Origin: Acidobacteriota bacterium | GTDB lineage: Bacteria; Acidobacteriota; Blastocatellia; Pyrinomonadales; Pyrinomonadaceae | NCBI GenBank assembly: GCA_016718135.1 | Contig: JADKEF010000017.1 | Location: 496,001-560,000, forward strand | Length of the DNA stretch: 64,000 nt | Direction of reading: 5' to 3' | In this document: piece by piece, positions 6,886 through 14,616 of the stretch | Position numbering within the stretch: the stretch's first letter is position 1 | Layout: each line of letters starts with the position of its first letter | Position numbers and translations under genes: made by a program | Notes under the pieces: generated by a model | Told to the model about the DNA's origin: nothing | Database searches by the model: none | Seen by the model: the letters and a program-made list of their open reading frames with translations, nothing else

Positions 6886-9141
6886 ATGAACAACATCGAC
6901 TCACATTCACACGTCCGCGGCGAGTCCGTTTATTTGGATGACATTCCGGTTGTCCGCGGGACGTTGTATGCGTGTGTTTTTGATTCGCCGGTTGCTCATG
7001 GGAAATTGATGAGCGTCGATACCAGCGACGCGGAAAAGTGCGAAGGCGTTTTCAAGGTCATAACGGCAAAAGACCTCATCGGCGAGAATCAGATCGGCGG
7101 GATCGTGCCGGATGAGCCTTTGCTGGCTGAGGGCGAGGTACACTTTCATGGAATGCCAATCGCGGTCGTGCTTGCTGACAGCGAGGAATTGGCGAGGAAG
7201 GCCGCGAAGAAAATCACGGTCGAGATCGATGAACTTGAACCAGTGACCGACCCGCGTGTCGCGGCGGCGAATGGTGATCTGATCGTGCCGCCGAAGAAGT
7301 TTGTGCTTGGCGATACAGCGAACGCATTCAGCAATTGTGCTCACGTTTTCGAGGGCAGGACAGAGCAGAACGGGCAGGAACATCTTTACATCGAAACGCA
7401 GGGAGCGTATGCTGTTCCGACTGAGAATGGCGGCCTCAAGATATATTCATCGACCCAGGGCCCGACGGCGGTGCAGCGGGCGGTATGCCGTGTGACGGGG
7501 CTGGCGATGCATGAGGTCGAGGTCGATGTTCAGCGGCTCGGCGGTGGTTTTGGCGGGAAGGAAGATCAGGCAAACGCGTGGGCCGGGGTCGTCGCGGTCG
7601 CAACGCAGTTGACCAAACGGCCCGTAAAATATGCCCTTCACCGCATGGAAGACATGCGAATGACCGGCAAACGGCACCCGTATTCGTCCGATTACAAGAT
7701 CGGCCTCGACGAGAATCTTAAGGTAATCGCCTACGAAGCGTCGTTCTACCAAAACGCCGGAGCATCATGCGACCTCTCGCCGCCGGTGCTCGAACGCACG
7801 CTGTTTCACTGCACAAATAGCTACTACATCCCAAACGTCACCGCAACCGCCTATTGCTGCCGCACGAATCTGCCACCGAACACGGCCTTCCGCGGTTTCG
7901 GCGGGCCGCAGGGGATGTTCGTGATCGAATCTGCGATCGCGCACGCCGCTGAAAAACTCGGCGTCCCCGCCGCCGAGATCCAACGGCGGAATCTGATCGA
8001 AACGGGCGACGCGTTTCCGTACGGTCAGATCGCTGAGAGCGAGGCGATCACTTCGTGGACGCAGGCGGAAGGTAAATTCGATTTCGCGGTGCTGCAGAAG
8101 GAAGCGGACGATTTCAACGCGAATTCAAAATATTTCCGAAAAGGCGTCGCGACGATGCCCGTCTGTTTTGGCATCTCCTTCACCAAAACGCCGATGAACC
8201 AGGCCCGTTCGCTCGTCCACGTCTACACCGACGGCAGCGTCGCCGTCTCGACCGGAGCCGTCGAAATGGGCCAGGGCGTGAATACGAAGATGGCGCAGGT
8301 CGCTGCGAAAATGTTCGGCCTCGAAATCGGCGATGTGAAGGTTCACACGACGAACACTTTGCGTATTGCGAACACCTCGCCGACCGCCGCGTCAGCCGCG
8401 GCAGATCTAAATGGCAAAGCAACGCAGATCGCTTGTGAGACGATCCGCGAACGGCTATTCGAAGTTGCCAAAGAGTTTGTCGAGGCCGCAAGGATCGAGG
8501 ACCTGTCCCTCGAAAATGGCCTTGTCCATCACAACGGTGAAAAGACTTCCTTGTCGTGGCAATCGCTTGTCATGGAAGCCCATCTCCAACGCGTAAACCT
8601 AAGCGAACACAGCCATTATGCAACGCCGGGAATCGGCTTTGATTGGTCAACCGCAAAAGGTCACCCGTTCGCATATCACGTTTACGGCACCGCGATCGTC
8701 GGCGTGACGGTCGATTGTCTTCGCGGGCGTTACGAGATCGATTATGTGAAATGCTGTCACGATTTCGGCACCTCGATGAATACCGCCGTCGACCTCGGTC
8801 AGATCGAAGGCGGCATCGTCCAAGGGCTCGGCTGGGTGACGATGGAAGAAGTCGTCTACGACGAAAAAGGCAAACTCCGCTCAAACGCCCTCTCGACCTA
8901 CAAGGTGCCGGACATCTATTCCGTCCCGAAAGAGATCTCGGTCTCACCGCTCGAGACCGAGAAGAACAATCTCGCGATCTTCAATTCCAAAGCCGTCGGC
9001 GAACCGCCGCTGATGTACGGCATCGGTGCGTATTTCGCCATTCGAAATGCCGTCAGAGCATTTACAGATTGTTCACCAGAATTCGATCTGCCATTTACGC
9101 CGGAGAAGGTCTTGATGAATCTATACGCCGACAATTCGTAA
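6886..9141 (+). CDS. xdhB: Xanthine dehydrogenase molybdopterin-binding subunit
   Basis: This is the large subunit (751 residues) that carries the Mo cofactor and oxidises xanthine to urate. Seen are HVRGESVYLDD at the N-terminus, the cofactor-contact region RLGGGFGGKEDQ, the segment NTAFRGFGGPQGM, GAVEMGQGVNTKM, and the catalytic glutamate in AVGEPPLMYG (about Glu706). It is full length and shows no lesion, in contrast to the damaged partner subunit upstream. The upstream gap contains only the arm of a repeat and no clear Shine-Dalgarno, so translation may depend on coupling. Confidence 0.93.
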   Translation: MNNIDSHSHVRGESVYLDDIPVVRGTLYACVFDSPVAHGKLMSVDTSDAEKCEGVFKVITAKDLIGENQIGGIVPDEPLLAEGEVHFHGMPIAVVLADSEELARKAAKKITVEIDELEPVTDPRVAAANGDLIVPPKKFVLGDTANAFSNCAHVFEGRTEQNGQEHLYIETQGAYAVPTENGGLKIYSSTQGPTAVQRAVCRVTGLAMHEVEVDVQRLGGGFGGKEDQANAWAGVVAVATQLTKRPVKYALHRMEDMRMTGKRHPYSSDYKIGLDENLKVIAYEASFYQNAGASCDLSPPVLERTLFHCTNSYYIPNVTATAYCCRTNLPPNTAFRGFGGPQGMFVIESAIAHAAEKLGVPAAEIQRRNLIETGDAFPYGQIAESEAITSWTQAEGKFDFAVLQKEADDFNANSKYFRKGVATMPVCFGISFTKTPMNQARSLVHVYTDGSVAVSTGAVEMGQGVNTKMAQVAAKMFGLEIGDVKVHTTNTLRIANTSPTAASAAADLNGKATQIACETIRERLFEVAKEFVEAARIEDLSLENGLVHHNGEKTSLSWQSLVMEAHLQRVNLSEHSHYATPGIGFDWSTAKGHPFAYHVYGTAIVGVTVDCLRGRYEIDYVKCCHDFGTSMNTAVDLGQIEGGIVQGLGWVTMEEVVYDEKGKLRSNALSTYKVPDIYSVPKEISVSPLETEKNNLAIFNSKAVGEPPLMYGIGAYFAIRNAVRAFTDCSPEFDLPFTPEKVLMNLYADNS

Positions 9142-9159
9142 CTGCGGTAAAATCTTTTC

Positions 9160-10149
9160 GTGTCCAAAGAACTCGAACTATGGAATTTCATCGCGTCACG
9201 CCTCAATGACGGCGAATCGGTGATGTTGCTTGTTGTTGCCAACAGCAAGGGCAGCAGTCCCGGACGTGCTGGCTACAAAATGGCTGTCGCATCGAACGGC
9301 GAACTATACGGGAGCATCGGGGGCGGTGTGATGGAGGTAAATCTCGTCGAACAAAGTCGAGCCATCTTGTCAGAACCGGGAGCGATAGCGACTGGGCCCT
9401 CCGCCGGGCCAGTGATAGAGCAAGTCCATCAAAAGAACGCCCCAAATTCCAGCGGCATGATCTGCTCGGGAAAGCAGACCGTTATTCTAAAGCCGCTTTC
9501 CGCTGACGACAGTGACACAGTCAACCGGATCGTCAACAACCTAAGTCAACAACAGCCTGCGGCATTTCAAATTTCACATTTGAGATTTCAAATTGTCGAA
9601 AACACAAAAGATAATTCCAGTCGATACTTCTCAAAAACGAGCGAAACAGAGTTCGTTTATGAAGAGAAACTTGGCTCTACGAATAGACTCCTCATCATCG
9701 GCGGCGGCCATTGTGCTCTCGCCCTGAGCGAATTGATGTCGAGGCTCGATTTTCACATCCGCATCTTCGACGACAGGCCGGAGTTGAACACGATCGAGAA
9801 GAACGAGTTTGCCGACGAGGTCACGATCGTTGACGGATACGAAAAGATCGGTGAATACGTTGAGTCGGACGAGCAGACTTACGTTGTCGTCATGACGCTC
9901 GGATATGCGTCGGACGCAGTTGTCATCAGACAGCTTGTTGACCGCAACTTGAAATATTTCGGCGTGCTCGGAAGCAAAGCTAAGATGGCGGCGCTGATGA
10001 AAGAACTTAGAGCCGAGGGCATTGAGAACGAACGTCTGACAAAGATCCGCACGCCGATCGGTTTACCTATCAACAGCCGCACGCCAGAAGAAATTGCCAT
10101 TTCGATCGCGGCGGAAATAATTGCCGTGAAGAATGACGCAGAGACCTAA
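9160..10149 (+). CDS. xdhC: XdhC-type molybdenum cofactor insertion/sulfuration chaperone
   Basis: The protein has 329 residues and starts at GTG. XdhC/CoxI-family proteins bind Mo cofactor, promote its sulfuration and load it into xanthine dehydrogenase. The N-terminal domain has NSKGSSPGRAGYKM and GSIGGGVMEVNLV. The C-terminal Rossmann domain has LLIIGGGHCALALSELM, VLGSKAKM and PIGLPINSRTPEEIAISI. Two repeat peptides interrupt it: SEPGAIATGPSAGP (DNA 9369-9413) and FQISHLRFQI (DNA 9564-9593). Both keep the frame and lie in variable linkers. Confidence 0.9.
   Translation: MSKELELWNFIASRLNDGESVMLLVVANSKGSSPGRAGYKMAVASNGELYGSIGGGVMEVNLVEQSRAILSEPGAIATGPSAGPVIEQVHQKNAPNSSGMICSGKQTVILKPLSADDSDTVNRIVNNLSQQQPAAFQISHLRFQIVENTKDNSSRYFSKTSETEFVYEEKLGSTNRLLIIGGGHCALALSELMSRLDFHIRIFDDRPELNTIEKNEFADEVTIVDGYEKIGEYVESDEQTYVVVMTLGYASDAVVIRQLVDRNLKYFGVLGSKAKMAALMKELRAEGIENERLTKIRTPIGLPINSRTPEEIAISIAAEIIAVKNDAET
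9369..9413 (+). repeat. Palindromic repeat family A, copy in xdhC
   Basis: GTCAGAACCGGGAGCGATAG then CGACTGGG matches the 13501-13530 copy at 26 of 28 positions. A short hairpin (GGGCCC..CCGGGCC) follows. It is translated in frame as SEPGAIATGPSAGP. Confidence 0.8.
9564..9593. repeat. ATTTCAAAT-word repeat inside xdhC
   Basis: A tandem and inverted series of ATTTCAAAT / ATTTGAGAT words is read as FQISHLRFQI. A related word run at 47370-47399 lies inside the ketoglutarate semialdehyde dehydrogenase gene and is read as ISNFKSQISN. Confidence 0.75.
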
Positions 10150-10165
10150 AGAATGACTGTTCATC

Positions 10166-10204
10166 GTTTGCGTCTTTGCACCTTCGCGACCTTGCGTTAA
10201 AACT
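10166..10204. repeat. GCGTCTTTGC-word element downstream of xdhC
   Basis: TTTGCGTCTTTGC and CTTCGCGACCTTGCG words make one arm. A weak partner arm overlaps the xdhC stop codon region (GACGCAGAGACC). It is a decayed member of the word-type inverted repeats. Confidence 0.5.
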
Positions 10205-10253
10205 CTTCCCGCTGTGCTACAATCTCGTTTCGAGTAAGGACAAGCGGGCACAG

Positions 10254-11069
10254 ATGGACAGCAAACAAGTCTCTAAACCAACTAAACGCAGCTATTTACG
10301 CGGCCTAATGGGGCGCGAATATTATACGCTCAGGCGGCAGTTGAAGTGGTTTGCGAATTCCAGCACATTTGCCCGTCAGGAACCCGGAACAAAGCTCGAA
10401 CACTCGATAATTCGTCACAAAACGATGATGCTGCGGCCGCTTCGTGATGTGGAGATGTATCTGCAGCACAACAAGATCACCAATCTGCGGCTGGCGATCG
10501 CACCGATCAACGACATCGTGATCAAGCCCGGCCAGACGTTCTCGATCTGGCGAAACGTTGGTCGACCAACGGCAAAACGCGGATTTCTCGAAGGCCTCGT
10601 TCTCCACAATGGCAAGATCGAAAAAGGCATCGGCGGCGGGCTGTGTCAGCTTGGCAATTTGTTGTACTGGATGGCGTTGCATTCGCCGTTGACTGTCGCC
10701 GAACGCTATCGGCATGGCTTCGATGTCTTTCCCGATATCAATCGCAAGATCCCGTTCGCCTGCGGTGCGACGCTCGCCTACAACTACATCGATCTTCAGC
10801 TCAGAAACGATACGAAAGACTCTTTTCAGATCAGCCTCAAGATCGACGACGAATACCTAAACGGCGAACTTCTCTCTAGCCGTCCGCTCGAAAACGAGTA
10901 TGAAGTTTTCGAGACAGATCACCTCATCAAGATGCAGCCGTGGGGCGGCTACACCCGCCACAACCGCATCTGGAAACGCACCACCAGCCTCATCGACGGC
11001 ATGACCAACGAAGAACTCGTCACCGAAAACCACGCCATCATGATGTACAACCCGCTGCTTACCGCCTAA
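10254..11069 (+). CDS. VanW-family protein
   Basis: The protein has 271 residues from the ATG at 10254, which is preceded by TAAGGA. VanW proteins are named from vancomycin-resistance B-type clusters, but their biochemical role is not known. The family core is seen: PGQTFSIWRNVGRPT, GIGGGLCQLGNLLYWM, ERYRHGFDVFPD and ACGATLAYNYIDLQLRN. No signal peptide is evident. There are no other Van genes nearby, so resistance is not implied; a cell-wall-related role is the usual guess. An upstream in-frame ATG at 10176 lies in repeat DNA and is disfavoured. Confidence 0.85.
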   Translation: MDSKQVSKPTKRSYLRGLMGREYYTLRRQLKWFANSSTFARQEPGTKLEHSIIRHKTMMLRPLRDVEMYLQHNKITNLRLAIAPINDIVIKPGQTFSIWRNVGRPTAKRGFLEGLVLHNGKIEKGIGGGLCQLGNLLYWMALHSPLTVAERYRHGFDVFPDINRKIPFACGATLAYNYIDLQLRNDTKDSFQISLKIDDEYLNGELLSSRPLENEYEVFETDHLIKMQPWGGYTRHNRIWKRTTSLIDGMTNEELVTENHAIMMYNPLLTA

Positions 11070-11070
11070 C

Positions 11071-11139
11071 GGAACGCGGACACTCCTGTCCGCTCTCCTG
11101 GCAGGCCATCGAAGAAGCGGACAAAGTTGTCCGCGTTCC
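11071..11139. repeat. Double-hairpin inverted repeat (GCGGACA words)
   Basis: The left arm (11071-11093, GGAACGCGGACACTCC then TGTCCGC) and right arm (11116-11139) are reverse complements at 21 of 24 positions. Each arm is itself a hairpin of GCGGACA and TGTCCGC. It lies between the VanW-family gene and the first tonB-like gene. Confidence 0.85.
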
Positions 11140-11211
11140 ATGGAACAAATCCTCTTGGCCGGTGTCTAAGTACACGAACGCACGGCACCGGCGTATCAGG
11201 AGGATCTGAAA

Positions 11212-12036
11212 ATGTTTGATAGATTGATCGTAACCGAACCCGAAGGCGCTGATTTCAAGAACCGCAGCAGATATTTCATGGTGTCCACGCTCGTCGTCGG
11301 AGTGTTCTTCGCAACGGCTGTGGTCTTTAGCATCTACGCAGCAGAGGTCGGTCTCGGCAACCGCGATTTCGAGCTCGTCTCGATGCTCGCTCCGCCAGAT
11401 CTCAGAGCCGACGAGCCCGAACCGCCACTGCCCGAGCGACCACGGAACCCGACACAGACACAATCTCAAGTAGTAACAAGGCAGGTCAATATGGCTCGCG
11501 TCGACGAAGTAATCCGCGAGACTCCGACCACCGTATCGACAACTCAGAACACTCAGCAGGAAAGGCCAAAGTACGGCGAGTTTCAGATCAGCACCGTTGA
11601 TTCCGGTCCGGTTGAGGGCCAAACCAGCGGGCGTGAGCCTAATGGAGTTTCGCAGACGGTTTCTGGCATCTCGGCAACCCAAGCGACGGTGTCGACCGTT
11701 ATTGAAAAGGAAGCTGAAACTCCGCCACCGGTCATCAAGAAACCAGAGGCTCCCAGCAGGCCTGTTACGCGCGGCGTCCTAAACGGGATAGCTAAGAACC
11801 TGCCAAAGCCAACTTATTCCGCCGCTGCGAAAGCCGTTGGTGCCCAAGGTCAGGTAAATGTGCAGGTCATGATCGACGAATCGGGTCGGGTGGTCTCGGC
11901 AAACGCTGTCAGTGGCCACGTATTGCTCCGAGCGGAGTCTGAAAGAGCCGCCCGAAATGCACGCTTTTCGCCTACGCTCCTTTCTGATGTTCCAGTAAAA
12001 GTCACCGGCGTCATCACGTATAATTTCGTCAGATAG
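11212..12036 (+). CDS. TonB-family energy transducer, paralogue 1
   Basis: The 274 residues have TonB architecture: a short cytoplasmic N-terminus (MFDRLIVTEPEG), one membrane helix at about 24-44, a long Pro-rich periplasmic spacer, and a C-terminal TonB domain (about 190-274) with PTYSAAAKAVGAQGQV, VMIDESGRVVSA and the YNF end. It would couple proton-motive force to outer-membrane receptors such as the one at 55927-59724. An AGGAGGA ribosome-binding site lies just upstream. The next gene is a tandem paralogue with the same layout and the shared segment RQVNMARVDEV. Confidence 0.88.
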   Translation: MFDRLIVTEPEGADFKNRSRYFMVSTLVVGVFFATAVVFSIYAAEVGLGNRDFELVSMLAPPDLRADEPEPPLPERPRNPTQTQSQVVTRQVNMARVDEVIRETPTTVSTTQNTQQERPKYGEFQISTVDSGPVEGQTSGREPNGVSQTVSGISATQATVSTVIEKEAETPPPVIKKPEAPSRPVTRGVLNGIAKNLPKPTYSAAAKAVGAQGQVNVQVMIDESGRVVSANAVSGHVLLRAESERAARNARFSPTLLSDVPVKVTGVITYNFVR

Positions 12037-12064
12037 CTGATCGTTCTTCTCCTGTAGTGAACTA

Positions 12065-12092
12065 CGGCGGGTCGAGGGGCCCGCCGCTTTTT
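12065..12092 (+). terminator. Rho-independent terminator after tonB-like gene 1
   Basis: Stem CGGCGGG (12065-12071) pairs with CCCGCCG (12080-12086) across an eight-base loop and is followed by CTTTTT. Confidence 0.85.
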
Positions 12093-12177
12093 GCAAATCT
12101 TTACAAAATCGCTGTGCACGTTTCTCATTGATCTCCGTTCTAAACATTGGCGGACTAGTACTCCGGGGAGGAAGGAT

Positions 12178-13017
12178 ATGTTTGATAGATTAGTAATAAC
12201 CGAACCACAGGGAGCTTCATTTCAGGATCGCAAGAAGTACTTTTTGCTGTCGGGCGTGGCATTGAGTGCGATCCTGTCCACAGCCCTTGTCGTAAGCCTT
12301 TTCGCGGTCGACCTTGATCTCGGAACGGACGATTTCGACCTTGTCGAGCTGATGTCTCCGGTTGAGATGCCGCAGGCCGAGCCGCCGATGCCACAGCCAA
12401 AGCGAGAGCAGTCAAAGCTACAGACTGCTCAGGACACGCCTGTGAAGGTGCCGACCCGGCAGGTAAATATGGCCCGAGTGGACGAAGTCCCACGAGAGGT
12501 GCCAGCGACCGTGTCAACCGCCCCGAACACGCAGAAAGAGCGTCCAGCAGATCGATATTTTGAGGTTGGCAAGATCGATTCAGATCCGGCTCCGTCCGGT
12601 GAATCGGGCCGTACAACTGGCGAAGGAGCTCCGGGTGGCACAGGCATCGCTGTCCCTGAAACAACGGTTGCGGTCGTGAAGGAAGAAGAGCCGCCACCTC
12701 CACCCGTAAAAACGCCGACGCCTGCACCCAAGAAGCCCGCAACTCAGTCGATGGGTGTGTTGAATGGCAAGGCGACTAGCCTGCCCAAGCCAAACTATCC
12801 CGCCGCTGCTAAAGCGGTCAACGCCGCCGGACAAGTGAGTGTGCAGATCCTGATCGATGAAAGCGGAAACGTGGTATCCGCCAATGCAGTCTCAGGCCAT
12901 CCGCTACTAAAAGCTTCGGCTGAGGCCGCCGCGAGGAACGCACGATTTAGCCCAACCATGCTCTCGGGAGAACCGATCAAGATCAAGGGCGTCATCATTT
13001 ACAACTTTAATACCTAA
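12178..13017 (+). CDS. TonB-family energy transducer, paralogue 2
   Basis: The 279 residues are a tandem paralogue of the preceding gene: MFDRLVITEPQGASF, a membrane helix at about 24-45, a Pro/Glu/Lys-rich spacer (EEEPPPPPVKTPTPAPKKPA), and a C-terminal TonB domain with PNYPAAAKAVNAAGQV and ILIDESGNVVSANA. The start is set by a strong GGAGGAAGGAT site before ATG 12178. The terminator between the two copies suggests separate transcription, so the pair may serve different receptors or conditions. The central spacers have diverged most. Confidence 0.88.
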   Translation: MFDRLVITEPQGASFQDRKKYFLLSGVALSAILSTALVVSLFAVDLDLGTDDFDLVELMSPVEMPQAEPPMPQPKREQSKLQTAQDTPVKVPTRQVNMARVDEVPREVPATVSTAPNTQKERPADRYFEVGKIDSDPAPSGESGRTTGEGAPGGTGIAVPETTVAVVKEEEPPPPPVKTPTPAPKKPATQSMGVLNGKATSLPKPNYPAAAKAVNAAGQVSVQILIDESGNVVSANAVSGHPLLKASAEAAARNARFSPTMLSGEPIKIKGVIIYNFNT

Positions 13018-13047
13018 ATCACAACGACGGAACGCGAAGGCGGATTT

Positions 13048-13073
13048 GGCGGGCTAAATGCCCGCCTTTTTTT
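13048..13073 (+). terminator. Rho-independent terminator after tonB-like gene 2
   Basis: Stem GGCGGGC (13048-13054) pairs with GCCCGCC (13060-13066) across loop TAAAT and is followed by seven T. The stop codon of the convergent DUF512 gene (13054-13056) lies inside this hairpin. Confidence 0.9.
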
Positions 13074-14490
13074 GTTGGAGAAGATCGAACAAACCTTCGG
13101 TATCGACAGGAAATATCGGCACCGGAAACTGCCGCTCAAGATCGGCGTAGGACATGCCGTCCAGAAAGATCGGCTCATCAGATTTGATCGTGATCTTCGG
13201 GATCGTAACAAAGTCACCTACGATCTTGTCCCGAACCGCGAGAAAATCCTTGCCGGTCAGTAGTCCCGCAACTGAGACATCGCCGCCGAAATAAGTATTA
13301 GGAACGGCAACCACCGTCAGTCGCGTGCCGTTGACATCATTATACTTGCCGATCTGCTCGCGAAGGATCGGGGCAAACATCTCCCCAGTAAGTAGGGTTC
13401 CAAACATGTCAGAACCGGGGGCGATAGCGCCTGGGCTCTTAGTAGCGATGCCCATTCCGCTCGGTGTGATCGCCGCCGCATGAGTTCTCACGTTCGCCGG
13501 AACCCGGTCGCTACCGCTCCCGGTTCTGACAGCGGCCTCAAACGCATTCACAAACGAACGCACCATACCGACGCCATCTTCGATCTGCGGATAATTTCCG
13601 TAATGCCGACGCGACGGTATCGCGGCACCCGCCTTGATATAGATTTCGTCGCCGAGAAATGCGAAGGTCACGCCGAGAGTCTTTCGGAATTCTTTTTGGA
13701 GCTTTTCGACTTCATTGATCGTTCTCTGGCAAAACTCAGGCGTCACGCGTGTCAGACGTTCGTCCGTATTGTATCTGGTCAATGCAACCGGCACGACTGC
13801 CGTCGAAACGACTTTTGGATAATGAGCCGCGAGATCGCGTAGAGTCTTTTCGAGGATCGCTCCGTCATTTATCTCTGGACAAAGCACCACCTGAGCGTGT
13901 AGCTCAATGTCAGCCGCGAGCAGCCGCTCCAACTTATCCGAGATGTCAGCCCGCGATTCTTCCACACCGAGCAGATAGGCACGCGTTTTCAAGTCAGTCG
14001 CGTGAACCGAAACATATTGCGGCGACAGACGCTGCTCGATAATGCGTTTCATCTCGTCTTCGGTGATCGACGAGAGAGTTGTGTAATTGCCGTAGAGGAA
14101 CGACAAGCGAATGTCTTCATCGCGGACGAAAAGTGATGGCCGTGCGTCCTCGGGATTGCCTTTGCAGAAGCAGAAAAGACATTCGTTCGCACACTGTCGC
14201 GGCACGATCTGCTCGAACATCAGCCCGAGATCTTCGCCTTCTTCCCGGTCAAACTCGATCTCCTCCGTCTCGCCGTTAGATTTCTTTACTAGGAATGTAA
14301 GCTCAGTTTCGCCCGCTGTCTGAAAACGAAAATCAAGATAATCGCGCACACCTCGCCCGTTAACCTTTACGATCCGGTCATTCGGCTCAAGCTCCAGTTC
14401 CTCACCAAGGCTGTCCGCGGTGACCTCGGTAATGATCACGCCCGGACGGCGAAGCTGAGTAACGGCTGGTGTGACGGCAAATTCGTACAT
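13054..14490 (-). CDS. DUF512 PDZ-radical SAM protein with repeat-derived insertion
   Basis: The protein has 478 residues. Residues 12-80 form a PDZ-like domain (GVIITEVTADSLGEELEL, NDRIVKVNGRGVRDYLDF). The radical SAM cluster motif is C100xxxC104xxC107. The family segment RPSLFVRDEDIRLSFLYGNY and the DUF512 C-terminus (VPNTYFGGDVSVAGLLTG) follow. The molecular role of this family is unknown. Residues of about 321-365, from VRTGSGSDRVPANV to SPGAIAPGSDMFG, are extra compared with what I expect of the family. They are encoded by two inverted copies of repeat family A and the DNA between them. The gene converges on the tonB-like pair. Confidence 0.85.
   Translation of the reverse strand: MYEFAVTPAVTQLRRPGVIITEVTADSLGEELELEPNDRIVKVNGRGVRDYLDFRFQTAGETELTFLVKKSNGETEEIEFDREEGEDLGLMFEQIVPRQCANECLFCFCKGNPEDARPSLFVRDEDIRLSFLYGNYTTLSSITEDEMKRIIEQRLSPQYVSVHATDLKTRAYLLGVEESRADISDKLERLLAADIELHAQVVLCPEINDGAILEKTLRDLAAHYPKVVSTAVVPVALTRYNTDERLTRVTPEFCQRTINEVEKLQKEFRKTLGVTFAFLGDEIYIKAGAAIPSRRHYGNYPQIEDGVGMVRSFVNAFEAAVRTGSGSDRVPANVRTHAAAITPSGMGIATKSPGAIAPGSDMFGTLLTGEMFAPILREQIGKYNDVNGTRLTVVAVPNTYFGGDVSVAGLLTGKDFLAVRDKIVGDFVTIPKITIKSDEPIFLDGMSYADLERQFPVPIFPVDTEGLFDLLQQKKAGI
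13408..13440 (+). repeat. Palindromic repeat family A, first copy in DUF512 gene
   Basis: GTCAGAACCGGGGGCGATAG then CGCCTGGG matches the 13501-13530 copy at 24 of 28 positions but in opposite orientation. The gene reads its reverse complement as SPGAIAPGSD. Confidence 0.8.
13501..13530 (-). repeat. Palindromic repeat family A, second copy in DUF512 gene
   Basis: The plus strand shows AACCCGGTCGCTACCG then CTCCCGGTTCTGAC. It is inverted relative to the copy at 13408-13440, about 60 bases away. The gene reads it as VRTGSGSDRV, a different frame from the copies in mpg and xdhC. Confidence 0.85.
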
Positions 14491-14528
14491 AGCGAAATTA
14501 CTTAGTGTATAAAATCCTTGGAAGATTT

Positions 14529-14600
14529 GCCCGCGAAATACGCGAAAAGACGCGAAATAAGAGACAAGCTCTTTCGCGTCTTTTCGCGTATTTCGCGGGC
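14529..14600. repeat. Perfect 29-bp inverted repeat (CGCGAAA words)
   Basis: The left arm at 14529-14557 (GCCCGCGAAATACGCG continuing AAAAGACGCGAAA) and the right arm at 14572-14600 are exact reverse complements around a 14-base spacer. Each arm holds three CGCGAAA words. It separates the alanine dehydrogenase gene from the DUF512 gene. It has no T-run that would make it a standard terminator. Confidence 0.92.
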
Positions 14601-14616
14601 ATAACTCTTATCCGAG

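Noticed and set aside
8643..9209. An Arg-rich plus-strand frame of 188 codons within xdhB
   Set aside because: It is a frame-shifted shadow of the Mo subunit; the Arg/Ser-rich composition is typical of such shadows.
10254..11069. A vancomycin resistance cluster
   Set aside because: Only a VanW-like gene is present; no ligase, dehydrogenase, dipeptidase or sensor genes accompany it.
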